From: Ixodes scapularis
Taxonomy: Eukaryota > Arthropoda > Arachnida > Ixodida > Ixodidae
DNA: 64,000 nt
Direction: 5' to 3'
Assembly: GCF_016920785.2 (NCBI RefSeq)
Contig: NW_024609837.1
Location: forward strand, 44,766,745 to 44,830,744
The notes beneath the pieces were generated by a model, which worked only from the letters and a program-made list of their open reading frames with translations, made no database searches and was not told where the DNA came from. Both the position numbers and the translations under genes were made by a program. This document shows positions 21,101 through 33,100 of the stretch, in pieces; the stretch's first letter is position 1, and the number at the start of each line of letters is the position of its first letter.

Positions 21101-24100
21101 CCAAGTCAGTGCCGGGAAAAGAACTAGTGTGAATGAATTCGTAGTACCGAATCTCAAGCAAACCAAGGACACTTTTGTCTTTCCCCCTCGAAACTTTTAT
21201 GAAACCAGACAGTTTGCGCCTCCTGTACTGTTAGTGGTGAAACGTCAATTTCAGCACGGATAATTTTGTGACCGTAGATTCAGGCTTCAACACTACAAGA
21301 GGGCTCATTCACACTGAGACGCTGGGCACAAAAAAAAAAAGTTCAAAATATTGTCTTTACTGCCTCAAATACGAATTGGGCTATACTGACTGGTTGCACC
21401 AGGTTTTGATTGAAGGCAATTTGAACTATAGTGAGTTTGAACCTCGACAGTGCAAAGGCATCGGTGCATGTTGTGCCAATCAAGGTGCGTAAGATTCGAG
21501 TCCCCGGTCATAATAAAGTCTGAGCCACGACTGGACATAGCGTTCACTCAAGCAGACAGTTCGTCAAAAGAAAAGAGAGGTATCAGCTCCGAGGGGGCGG
21601 TACACGTTGCCAGTAATAATGAGCCCAATAAAGTGTTCACATTCAGCCATATTAACAGATTTTTCAAGAAGAGCATCATTACATACAGGGTGTTTCTTTT
21701 TTTTTTCTTGCAGATTTGTTAAAAAAAGAAACATGAAACCTACACTTATGCGGTTTGTTCAAGTGAGTTATACGCCCAGGGGGACATTATAAGGGTGGCT
21801 TATCTTTGCAATAAGTAGGATAATGAAAATTCACTAAATAACTTCCTAATTAGTGGAAATAGACATATGGTTCTAAGTATAAACTTGCAGAGCGCCGTCC
21901 AAAACCCCTAAATCAGTCATTTTTAGAAACACTTTCAGCGCGTGAGAAGCATAGTAGTGCACTAAAGTTACCACTCGTGGAGCAGGTACAAAGCTAGCCG
22001 TTTCGGTAAGGCGCTCGCGCAATTTTTCCGTCTCTTATCTAGCCCCAGCTTAGGGGTTCTGGACGACGCTCAGCCAGTTTCTAATTTGAACCGTATGTCT
22101 TTTTCCATTAATTAAAAGGTTAATTAGTGAATTTTAAATAATTAGCCGATTTATCGCAAAGATCAGCCACCCACATAATGTCCCCCTGGGCGTATAACTC
22201 ACTCGCACTAACCGCATAAGTGTGGCTTTCATGTTGTTTTTTTTAAATCTGCAGGAATAAAAAAAACACCCTGTATAATATACGTGTGTCGTTGTGTGGG
22301 GGTCCTAATCACATTGCTCATACAGAAAATGTTTGCAGACATCCTCAAAGCAATTAGAACATACTTGAGGTGTCATCGCTTAATTCGAAACTCGCTTAAT
22401 TCGAACATAGTTGAGGTGTCATCATGTCCGCAGGGACATTCCGTGTCTCTTGTACGCTGTTTGAGCAGCGAGATTGCGGCTTGCGTATTTCTGCCAATTA
22501 CGTATTTTCTTCATGAAAAAAATAAGGTGAAACGCATTGTTTTAGTAAGGCCTAGCTAAGTGAATTAACTAACAAAGACAAACGTTCGGCTGGTACTCCC
22601 TCACCTGTGACGAGCCGCTCGCCAAGTAGTGAGGGGGATTGCTCAAGTGCGCGATTAAGCTGCGTCCTAGTAGACAGCATTATTTCTGGTGATAAACTGC
22701 ACCAAACATTAGCCCAACACCTTCTATATTCGCCACTGCAACGCATCTATAGGTGGTGGGGCTCTATAGCTCCGAAATGGCAGTAGAGGAGGAGATTGGT
22801 TTTCCAGAATTTCACGTGCGCCTGCACACCGACGCTGGTCAGTGCGCTAAAAATACTTTATTTCTCTGAAAATGCGAAGCGGTCAGGGCAGGAGCATGTT
22901 ACAGGTGACAAGGATGTTGATGCGCGTTAGGAAAAGGAGCATGTTGATACTTCAAAGTTGAGAAGACCTCAACCTGCAAAGAGCAGCCGTTCAGAGTTTT
23001 GATATCTTCCTGTTACAGGCTCACAGCTCGCTGCTCACCATCGTGGTTTTAGTGTATTGCAACACGTGACCAAACTGGGCTACTATAATTTATAGGAAGC
23101 TTCAGGATAGCGTAACCCCAGATTAGCGTATGGTGCAGCATTGCAATTGGCAGCTCGCGCTGCGCCTTTGAAGCATACTTTTTAGCCCGCGACAGGAGTG
23201 TTGCTGCTCTCACAGTAACCTGCTCTAACGCTATATGCTAAATATGTCTATTAACGTCATCAACGTGTTTGAGCGTTGTATTTATGTTGCCATCAAAAGT
23301 AAATATTTTAATATACCGTACATTTGTGTACCGTGTTATTTGCGACGTTGCGACCTGCCTCGCCAAAACTGCCTGCTCTAAGCTCTCGTCACGAACGGCG
23401 CTTAAGACGCTTCGAGCATTTTTGTACTTGCCCTTTTAATTAACTTAAAGCAAGTTCGCGTATTCTATATTTTGAAAGTGCTTGGAGCCAATGGCCATGT
23501 TCCTAGTAACGGCCTTAAAAAGCGAAACCACTCCCGATGTCGATTTCACGACATACCCGTTGTGCGACCAGTTTTCTCCTACTTAGGGCAACAAATATAC
23601 TCTTTGCAGAACATACGCTAAGGCTCTACACTAGTAGAAGGAGCGTTTGCCGTCACGTTGAGCACGGATTGAGCTAGCGATTACAAGACGAGAAATCCGC
23701 AGCGTATTCGATACACAAAAAGTCTCTCATGAAACAGACATCCGGTTCCCTTCGTGCAGCGTTGTTCCGAGGCGGAACACAAAAGCTCGTATTTTAACGC
23801 GATCACTTTTTTTTTTTTCCTCGTTAAAACTGCTTCAGTCTTGAACACACCGACCAGAACCATGCGGTAATAACAGCACGAAGCAACCGAGGCCGACAGT
23901 CCTTGCCGCCGCCGCTATCCCCACTCTTCTGTTTCTTCGCTCGTCCGCGAGAGGGCGAGTGCGGCGGGCTGGAGTCGCGAATAGCGATGCCATAGCGTTG
24001 CATTTTTTCGACATCACCTAAAGCCACGGTCACTGCTAACACATCATACAAAGGTCGCCATTAGTAGGTATAAAAAGTTGAAGAACGACGGTGAAATTGC

Positions 24101-27100
24101 TAGTAGATGCCGAGGTACTCGTGTCCAGGAGAAAAACTCTCGGCACAAAAATGAAAACGTCCAGGGATTTTTCCGCCTTGGTGTAGCAACAATGGCGGTC
24201 ATGGCTCCGGTTCAACTGACGCGTAGTGACAATGTAGGTCAAGGTACAAGTGTTTCCGAGCACACGGTCCATCGGGTTTGATAGGAGGAGTCCGCAGCAG
24301 ACGACCCTTACAACTGCTTTGCCCTCCAAAACATGTATCAACACCGTGTTAGGTAAATGGTCACAATGTTTCGACTGACCAGTACACTTCGAACATGTCT
24401 GCATTGCAAACAGCTGTTTCGTGGCCAATATGTTAGGAGCGTCATACAAGAAAGAAACACGCCGCACAGAGTGCCAGCAGACTGCCTTTTGTATCATGCG
24501 TTAGAAGCGCAACCGCCGCTTAAAGCGGCACTCCGGCGATTTTTTCGAGCTACCACAGACAACTATATCATCGGAATCCACGATCTTTACCCTTTGCGGT
24601 TTGCCACTTACTATTGCGAAATTCATAATAGTTATCGCGACATCAAAAAAAAAAAGGATGCACAAAAAAAAAAAAACATTAAAATACACCCGCATTTGTT
24701 TGCTGCCGTGACTTAAATGACAGGCGCACTTGCCAGCCTTGACTTTCAAGACGGGGCCAGAGAGCCAAGCACACGAAAATTTAAATAACTTAAGTTCTAA
24801 TTGTGCTTTTCGGCGCGATGAAAGAAGGGAAAACAGAAGTAAGAAACGTCCGCCCTCTGCAACTGCACTTTGCTCCGACGAAAAAAAAAAAAGAGGTTCT
24901 GAGTTATCGATTTATTTTGTCGCGTCCAATGAGGGGCCCAAGGAGTGAGCACGGGAGCACCTGTAACATGCAGTCGACTTACGCAGCCCTCTTCTTGTTC
25001 GTACAGGTCATGGTCTGCTTCCCGTTGCCGGCTTTCGGGCCGATGACGGTTCAGGATTCAAGGGAGTTCATTCTTCGAGAGCGCGTACCAAACTGCGTGG
25101 ATCACCGTGACAGTGAATTTCCGCTTCAAGAAAGTGCTGCGCATCTGTGGCCACGTCGCCACATGAACCTCGACGACAGTTTCATCGTATCGACAACGTC
25201 AACAGTCACATCGACATCGCCACCACCATCCAGAGCCGATATAAACGCCAGCCGGCGCCTCGCCGCCTTGAGTGAGCACGGGAGCACCTGTAACATGCAG
25301 TCGACTTACGCAGCCCTCTTCTTGTTCGTACAGGTCATGGTCTGCTTCCCGTTGCCGGCTTTCGGGCCGATGACGGTTCAGGATTCAAGGGAGTTCATTC
25401 TTCGAGAGCGCGTACCAAACTGCGTGGATCACCGTGACAGTGAATTTCCGCTTCAAGAAAGTGCTGCGCATCTGTGGCCACGTCGCCACATGAACCTCGA
25501 CGACAGTTTCATCGTATCGACAACGTCAACAGTCACATCGACATCGCCACCACCATCCAGAGCCGATATAAACGCCAGCCGGCGCCTCGCCGCCTTGAGT
25601 GAGCACGGGAGCACCTGTAACATGCAGTCGACTTACGCAGCCCTCTTCTTGTTCGTACAGGTCATGGTCTGCTTCCCGTTGCCGGCTTTCGGGCCGATGA
25701 CGGTTCAGGATTCAAGGGAGTTCATTCTTCGAGAGCGCGTGCCAAACTGCGTGGATCACCGTAACAGTGGATTTCCGCTTCAAGAAAGTGCTGCGCATCT
25801 GTGGCCACGTCGCCACATGAGCCTCGACGACAGTTTCACCGTATCGACAACGTCAACAGTCACATCGACATCGCCACCACCATCCAGAGCCGATATAAAC
25901 GCCAGCCGGCGCCTCGCCGCCTTGAGTGAGCACGGGAGCACCTGTAACATGCAGTCGACTTACGCAGCCCTCTTCTTGTTCGTACAGGCTGGTTCATCCC
26001 CCTCATTATACGCTAAAAGAACTAGCAATGTCTTCTTATTTGTGTTCCCGTGCTCACAAGTGCTATCTGAAACCATGTGCGAATGTGTTGACGTCTTTAG
26101 CCTCCTGCTTCTCACCTCTGGCGATGTGGAAACCAATCCTGGTCCGATGAACACCGAGCAGTTGAAACAGTTTAATGAAATGCATCAAATGCTTGTTGAC
26201 GTTAACGCGCGATCAATACAGATTCAATCGTCACAATCAGGAATCCTAACATCTATTAACGAGATTAAACAGAACCAAGAAACAATGAGGGCCAACATCT
26301 CAGACATCAACTCGAGGCTCCTTGCAGTCGAATCCAGCGCCTCTGTTGTAGCACAACTTCAAACAGCAGTAATCGACGCCAGAAATGTTGCTGACATGGT
26401 TTACAAGGCGAAAATATTGCGTTGCGAGCACGTCTTGACGAGGCGGAAGATCAGTCCCGTCGAGACAATCTGATATTTTTTGGGGTTACTGACACCATAT
26501 CAGAAACTTGGGCCCAGACGGAAGAAAGAATGTTGAGCGTTTTTCGAACGTCCCTTGGCATGCCAGTTACGGGCGACTCTATTGTTCGGGCTCATCGTCT
26601 CGGAAGAATTTATCACGAAAAATGCCGACCTATAATTATAAAATTTTCGTCATTTAAACTGCGGGACCAGATCCTGATGGCAAGACAAGCATTAAAAACG
26701 CACCGTATTACGGTTAGCGAAGACTTTTCGCTTGCTACGCGTAATGCGAGAAAAAGACTGTTAGAATTTGGTTAACCTAAGGGAGGAACGTTGAAGCTTA
26801 GGCACAACAAGCTGCACATTAACAACCGGTGTTACGCTTTCAACTCGACAAATGGCGAAGTCTACGAGCTAGGTCCTTCTAGTTTGCCTATTGTCTCTCC
26901 CGCACAGCCGACCATTCCCCAGACACAGTCATCTCTTACTCAAGATTCCGCTGAGGCGCGCTCGCCAACGTTGGATTTGTCGAGGGGTAGAGCTAGGCTG
27001 TCACAGTTTTCCGACGTCTCTGTTTTGTTTACTAACATAAGAAGTGTAATAAAAAAACGTGATGAATTGTGTTCCATCATTGATACTACCGATGCTGATG

Positions 27101-30100
27101 TTGTTGTTCTAACCGAAACATGGCTTTCTGGGAGGATACGGAACAGTGAACTGTTTGATGGTTCAAAAAAGTTCAATGTGTATCGGAACGATAGACAGGA
27201 CAGGTGTGGCGGTGGCGTCCTGATTGCAATTGCTGACCATATTAAATCTTTTTCATTAAACATTGCGTGCGATAGAGAACTAACCTGGGTCGGCCTTGTT
27301 TTGAACCATAAGAAGTGGATCATGGGAGTATGTTATCGGCCACCCTCATCTTCGTCGTCATTTGTTGAGACTTTGCATAACGCCATTAACAGAATAGTGA
27401 TACGGTATCCCAGCGCACCCATCTTCCTTCTGGGTGACTTCAATTTTCCCGCTATATCATGGTCAGATGACGTTCATTGTATGAAAGTACACACTATAGA
27501 GTGTATTTCGTTCATTAACTTGTGTCTCGATTTTAACCTGTCGCAATTAGTTCTTCATCCCACCAGAGTGTCTCCGACGACAGCAAGTGTTTTAGATCTA
27601 ATATTGGCTACTCACCCTGAACATGCAAGTGACATAACTTATCTTCCAGGGATCAGTGATCACTCTATGTTACATTTTCATTTCAAAACGTCGGTATCTA
27701 GGCCGAGTGACCAACGAAAGAAAATACGCGATTACAGTAGAGCGAATTTTGATCAGATCAACAATGATCTTCCGGTTTTCTTTGACCAGTATTTGACAGA
27801 CTTTTCGGGGCGCTCGGTTGACGAAAACTGGAATTTGTATAAAGATAAGGTAATCTCCCTTATCAACAAATACGTGCCGCTCCGAAATATACTTGAAAAT
27901 AATCAGTCACCTTGGTTCACGAAAGCCCTGAAGAGACTGTCAAATAAAAAAAAGCGCTTGTACCGTGCGGCCAAGTTTTCCCAGTGTGAGCGTCGCTGGG
28001 CCGCATATCACAATTCTGTAGAAGTGTACAAAAAAGCGATTGAAGGCGCTAAATCTCACTTTTTCACACATAGTCTTCCAGACATGTTGGTAAATAACCC
28101 CATTAAATTTTGGAATACTGTTAACAAAAAGGACCGTTTTTCAATTTCTCTTACAACTTCTAGTGGTGACAGCGTGCCCAGTGACGAATGTGCTAATGTC
28201 TTAAATAGTATATTTATGGAATCTTTCTCCGATATTCGCAACATAACTTACCCTTCGATGAGCTGTTCCTGTTATCTGCCAATGGATTCTATCTTTGTTG
28301 ATCCTGCTGGTATTGCAAAAATTATAGATGAACTGAAGTTATCATCCTCATCAGGAGTGGACGGAATTAATTCCAAGTTTTTAAAAAACACTAAACTATA
28401 CTCATCTCTTATTCTCTCAAAATTGTTTGAACAGTCGCTGCAAGATGGTATTTTACCTTGTGATTGGCGAGTGGGGAAGGTGGTTCCAATTCCGAAAGCT
28501 GGCGATAAGTATTCCCCTAACAATTACCGTCCCATTTCATTAACCAGCATACCATGTAAACTTCTGGAACACGTTATCTTTTCCCAACTCGTACATTTCC
28601 TAAAGTCGAATAATTTTTTCACCGAAGCACAGCACGGATTTCGTAAATCATTATCTTGTGATACTCAGCTCCTATCCTTCACTCATGACATTCATTCTAT
28701 TCTTGACCGAGGCTCCCAGGTGGACTGCATTTTCTTAGATTTCTCCAAGGCATTCGATAAGGTGTGTCACGAGCTATTACTGTTAAAACTTTCAAAGCTT
28801 AACATTGACCCTAACGTTCTCGCATGGATTCGGTCTTTTCTAAATAACCGTTCACAATTTGTAACAATTAGCAACGAAAATTCTCCTCCCGTGTCTGTGA
28901 ATTCTGGAGTTCCTCAAGGGTCGGTTTTAGGCCCACTACTATTTTTAATCTATATTAACGATCTTCCCATTAATGTGTCTTCATCCGTTTGTCTCTTTGC
29001 CGATGACTGTGTAATTTACCGTGAAATCTGTCACGATTCTGACCTGTCTACACTTCAGTCTGATATTAACTCTGTCTCTCGTTGGTGTGAATTATGGCTA
29101 ATGAAACTAAACTCTAGTAAATGTAAACAAATGAGAGTGTCCCGCAAGCCTAACAACAATCCCTGTTACCACCTAGATGGCAACCTTTTGGAGCAAGTGG
29201 CAACGTACAAGTACCTTGGTGTTCACTTAACAAATAACCTTTCATGGAAACCCCACATTCAATATGTTACTACCCGTGCTAACTGCATGTTGGGCTACTT
29301 AAAACGCAACTTTTCATTGGCACCTATTTCACTCAAATTGATCCTCTACAAAACATTAATCAGGCCTAAATTAGAATATGCAGCCTCCATCTGGGATCCC
29401 GGTCACGATACTCTAATCACTGCATTGGAATCCATTCAGAATAGGTCAGCCCGTTTCATTCTTTCCAACTACCATCGTACTGCTAGTGTCACATCAATGA
29501 AAAATAGTTTATGTTTACCACTTCTCTCCATGCGACGTAAAATTTCACGCCTATGTCTATTTCATAAAATGTATTTTCATAACCCTCTCCAAAGCAATCG
29601 GATGATTACTCCCCCCTTTTACATTTCATCCCGTCTTGACCATCAGCATAAAGTTGGAGTTCCAAGTTCGTTTACCACAACATTTCAATCTTCTTTTTTA
29701 CCCCGCACAGCCGAGGAATGGAACCACCTCCCCGGTTTGATTGCTACTATAACTGATACTAACTTGTTTAGAAATTCCATCACTAGCTATTTTAGCAGTG
29801 ACCCATGACCTATTATTATTATTATTCTTTGTTTGTTGTATATTTAATATTGTTGACTTGTTACTATATTACTATCTTTGTTTCATGTATGTGCTCTCCC
29901 CCTCTGTAATGCCTTCGGGCCCTGAGGGTACTTTCAATAAATAAATAAATAAATAAACCTCCGCACAATGTTGAACCCACTGTAGTGTTCTTCCAATGGG
30001 GCTTTTTTTTTTTTCGCGAAAGTGTCTGTATAAAAAATGCGAAAGACATAATACACAGGGTGTCTTAGGTTCTTCCCATTATTTATATTATCCTTACGAG

Positions 30101-33100
30101 TACGCTTTCCATTGCAAATATCTGTATATTTGCAGATACTTTTTGGTTACTTTTTCAAAAAGATATTGACGTTATCGTTACAGTCACTAAAAACAGATAT
30201 CGAGTTACAGTTAAAAGTTACCGAAGAAAAGTAACGAGTTACATTATCGCGATACAAGTAACGCGATGCTACCCAAGACTGGGCGCGGGTAAGTGAACCC
30301 ACGTGGCACGAGATTCGTGGTGACGCCAGTCACCATGCACCTACTTAAGCAGGTGCCTCCTGCGTGTGGTATGGGGGCCCACGTGGCTTGGGTCCATGTT
30401 GACGCCACTCACCAACCACCTAAGGGGGGCGCTTTCAGAGAAAAGCCAAAGGGCCGTACGTTCTCATTACGTCTTTAATAGAAACCTCCAGAAGAATTAA
30501 CTCTCGTGCATTCCTGTAACCGAGGTTTGTGAAGCGAAATTTGCCCATTCACTGACGAGCGGGTGAATCCACTTTAAACTTAATCATCGTTCACATAATT
30601 GTTAAAGTAATTATTAATGCGATAGCATCATTACACTACGACGAAAATAATCTCTGGAGATGGGGAACAAGGGGACAAAGGACAAACACAAATCCACAAA
30701 CACAACTATAAAAATACGCCTGGCCCGGGCACCGAACCCGGGACGTCCTCATTTCCAGTGAAGCGCTCTACCAATTGAGCTAACCAGGGGTTAGACGTCA
30801 GTAGAGCAAACGGGTTTTATCAGCTGCCACCAGTCTATCACGTGCCACCTCCTTTAGGGATTATTTTCGTCATTCTTGTCCAGCTCGCTTGCACCTTTGC
30901 ATTAAGTGCATTGTAATCATTAAGGTACTACTCAAGATTTCAGCTTGATGGGTATTCCTGGCCTCCTAATGCGCAGTAGGTATGCGCAGTAAGACGACCT
31001 CTAACACGACCTTAGAGGTCGCCTTAGAAGCCGTCTTTGAATCGCCCTCTAGGACATCGTCCTAGACGTCGTCCTAGAAGTTGACCTCAAATTTTTAAGT
31101 CATCACGTTACGTGGCTTGCACACCAATTCAGTTTCCCCGCTAAGTGTGGAGGGAATCAACAATAAATGCTATCACATTCATAGATGATCGCCCATGGGG
31201 TTTTTACAAATTTGCCTCGGTCATCAATTTGCCGCCCTGTCATTTCCTCCTTTTTATTGCGGTTATCCTCGACGTCGCCATTCTGACCTTCTATCATTTT
31301 TTCGTTCACTATGCCACGTGCGAGCAAGCTTAAAAACCAGTATGCTGAACAAACAAAAAAACAGCCGTTATTGTTCCTTTTTCTTTTTTTTTTTTTTTTT
31401 TTTTTTTTACTCACAAGGAGTAGAGCTTTTGACATAGTAGACATAAAACTTTTTTTAAGAAAAACCTCGCGTGCCCCAATTTGAGCCAAGTACGTTTTGA
31501 GTCTGAATTTTGCGAGGTGTGTCATATGTGCCGGTACTTACAGTTGCATCCTGTATGTTCGTTTTCTTTTCACGCGACGGCACAAAGCCTGCGGTGTTCG
31601 GGGTCCGAGTGCCCAGATCATCGGAGGCGACGACGCCGGAGCCCACGAATTTCCCTGGATGGTCTCTCTGAAAATATATGTCGGCATAAATGAAACGCAA
31701 TTCACCTGCGGGGGATCCATCATCAACGAGTGGTACATCATCACTGCAGCACACTGAGTCCAAGAGTGGGTCTAAACGCGCAAGCACGCGAGCGCGCTGT
31801 GTTTCTACCGTGCCTCAAACGCGGCTACGGATGGCGTTATGACAGAGCGCCGAGTTCTGATTGGAAGGATTAGTGGGTAAACGCAAAGCTAACGGATTTT
31901 TCCCGCTCTGCCTGGGGGCGCGAGCGTGTGCGCAAGACGCGACCATGTAGGCGATACGGAGTGCTAGTTCGTCTGCTTCTGTTGCAGGGCTTATGGTGAC
32001 GTAAGAACGTCGAGCTGCTCTGATTGTCTTTGATTAAAGGATAGTGGGTAGACCTGAACCAGCAACCAGCATATGGTTTAGCGGTGCTGCTGTGCATTCT
32101 TATGGGAAAACGCACACGCATTTGGTCTCTTCGTCGGAAAAAAAGATGTATCACCATAGCCTCCTCTCTACTCACAAAGCCTGGCAGTTCGACGACGGAG
32201 CCATAGAGTGCCCGGTCACAGATTTGGAGCGCCAGGATCTGGTAGCGGAGAGCATTTCTCGCGGAACCTGGACGTCAGCGCACAGCTTTCGCAGCAGCGA
32301 GGACCCGAAACATAATTTTCAAGGCCGACGAGAAAAGAGGTGGTAGCGCTTGGAACGCGAGGGGCACGAGCGGACATTCCATCGCTCGGGAGAAGCGTGT
32401 TCCGGCGTCTCGCCGCAGCGGGGCGCCCGTCACCCGTCTCTTCTCTCATTCGTTGTCTGCCGCTATACCTTTTTCAGTTTCGGCTGTCGCGTCTCGTGGC
32501 AATCTGCCATGCTTTGTCAGTATAGAGGAGGCTATGGCTGACCCATTTGCTATGTTACCCAAGCACCAAGGAGAATGCAGGGATTGGTGTTCCACGCGCC
32601 AACGTGTTCACCTTCCCCGTATAAGATATTCGAAGCAAATAAACAAAATAAAGTGTTGACGAACGCGCGTGCAAGACGCCATGTTTTAGCTATTTGCTTT
32701 AGAAAAATTACTACCGGGTAGCTAAACTCGTGGAGCAAAACATTCTTCGCTTTTTGACGTAGCGGGGGGAGTGACCAAAAGAACGCCGCAAAGTTTCCTC
32801 CTCCCTGCGCGCGCTCAACTTCGCAACTTTTGACGAAAAATCCCCCGAGATCCCTAGGCGGTGCACGAGAGCACGAGACAGCGCGGGGAGGCGAGCGTTC
32901 ACGTCGCTCGCTGTACGTTGTCTTTGAGCTCTCTAGCGCCGACAATCCCGTCATGCCTCGCCCACGCAAGGAGCGAGAGCAGACGAAGAGAGTTCGTCTG
33001 CTACGATGCGGCATTCGCACAGCGGAACTGAAAGAAAAAGTTGGTTTTCTGCTCGAAATCGCGTCCCGCGGGCCACGAACTCAAGCGCGAGCTTGAATTG

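Larger units (their letters stand above)
18250..21550 (-). pseudogene. Decayed LINE, minus strand
   Basis: Read on the minus strand the order is endonuclease (SDFIMTGDSNLTHLDWHN, 21365-21547), reverse transcriptase pieces (about 20489-20025, residues resembling VPQG-LG), FINDVQ near 19455, STYKYLG near 18950, and the C-terminal PRAIGEWNS block near 18480-18520, then a 3' end with TTTA repeats near 18260-18280. Stops and shifts break every domain. The layout (EEP endonuclease plus RT, no RNase H) fits CR1/L2/Jockey-like LINEs. It is interrupted by the SINE dimer at 19458-20014. Confidence 0.7.
24944..29955 (+). mobile_element. LINE with 5' monomer array, 2A peptide and fused ORF
   Basis: The element has three tandem 327-bp 5' monomers, a partial fourth, a coding region that starts near 25949 and ends at 29808, and a short 3' UTR ending in (AATA)n at 29936-29955. 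Domains in order are a hydrophobic leader, 2A peptide, coiled coil, RRM-like ORF1 domain, EEP endonuclease, and reverse transcriptase, with no RNase H. This fits the CR1/L2/Rex1 group of APE-type LINEs. A frameshift near 26410 and a TAA at 26773 break the frame. I found no clear target duplication. Confidence 0.85.
18166..31587 (+). other. Intron 1 (13.4 kb)
   Basis: Starts GTAAGT and ends ...CACAAAG. It is filled by a minus-strand LINE with a SINE dimer, a foldback MITE, a large + strand LINE and a further SINE, each listed separately. Confidence 0.7.

Noticed and set aside
24803..25948. LINE ORF starting at the ATG at 24803 through all monomers
   Set aside because: The first 47 codons lie outside the element, and monomer translation has no domain. 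The ATG at 25949, just before the leader and 2A, is more plausible, though a start in a monomer is not excluded.
24944..25988. CRISPR-like or satellite interpretation of the 327-bp array
   Set aside because: Units are long, contiguous, without spacers, and sit at the 5' end of a LINE with in-frame coding downstream; they are LINE monomers.
30118..30290. Complete hAT-like element ending at 30290
   Set aside because: Only one GTTAC-rich end is recognisable and no inverted partner or target duplication was found, so no full element is claimed.
31755..31757. Selenocysteine as the accepted reading of the protease TGA
   Set aside because: No recognisable SECIS element was seen in the 3' region, and S1 proteases with selenocysteine are not known to me. 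Kept only as a test.
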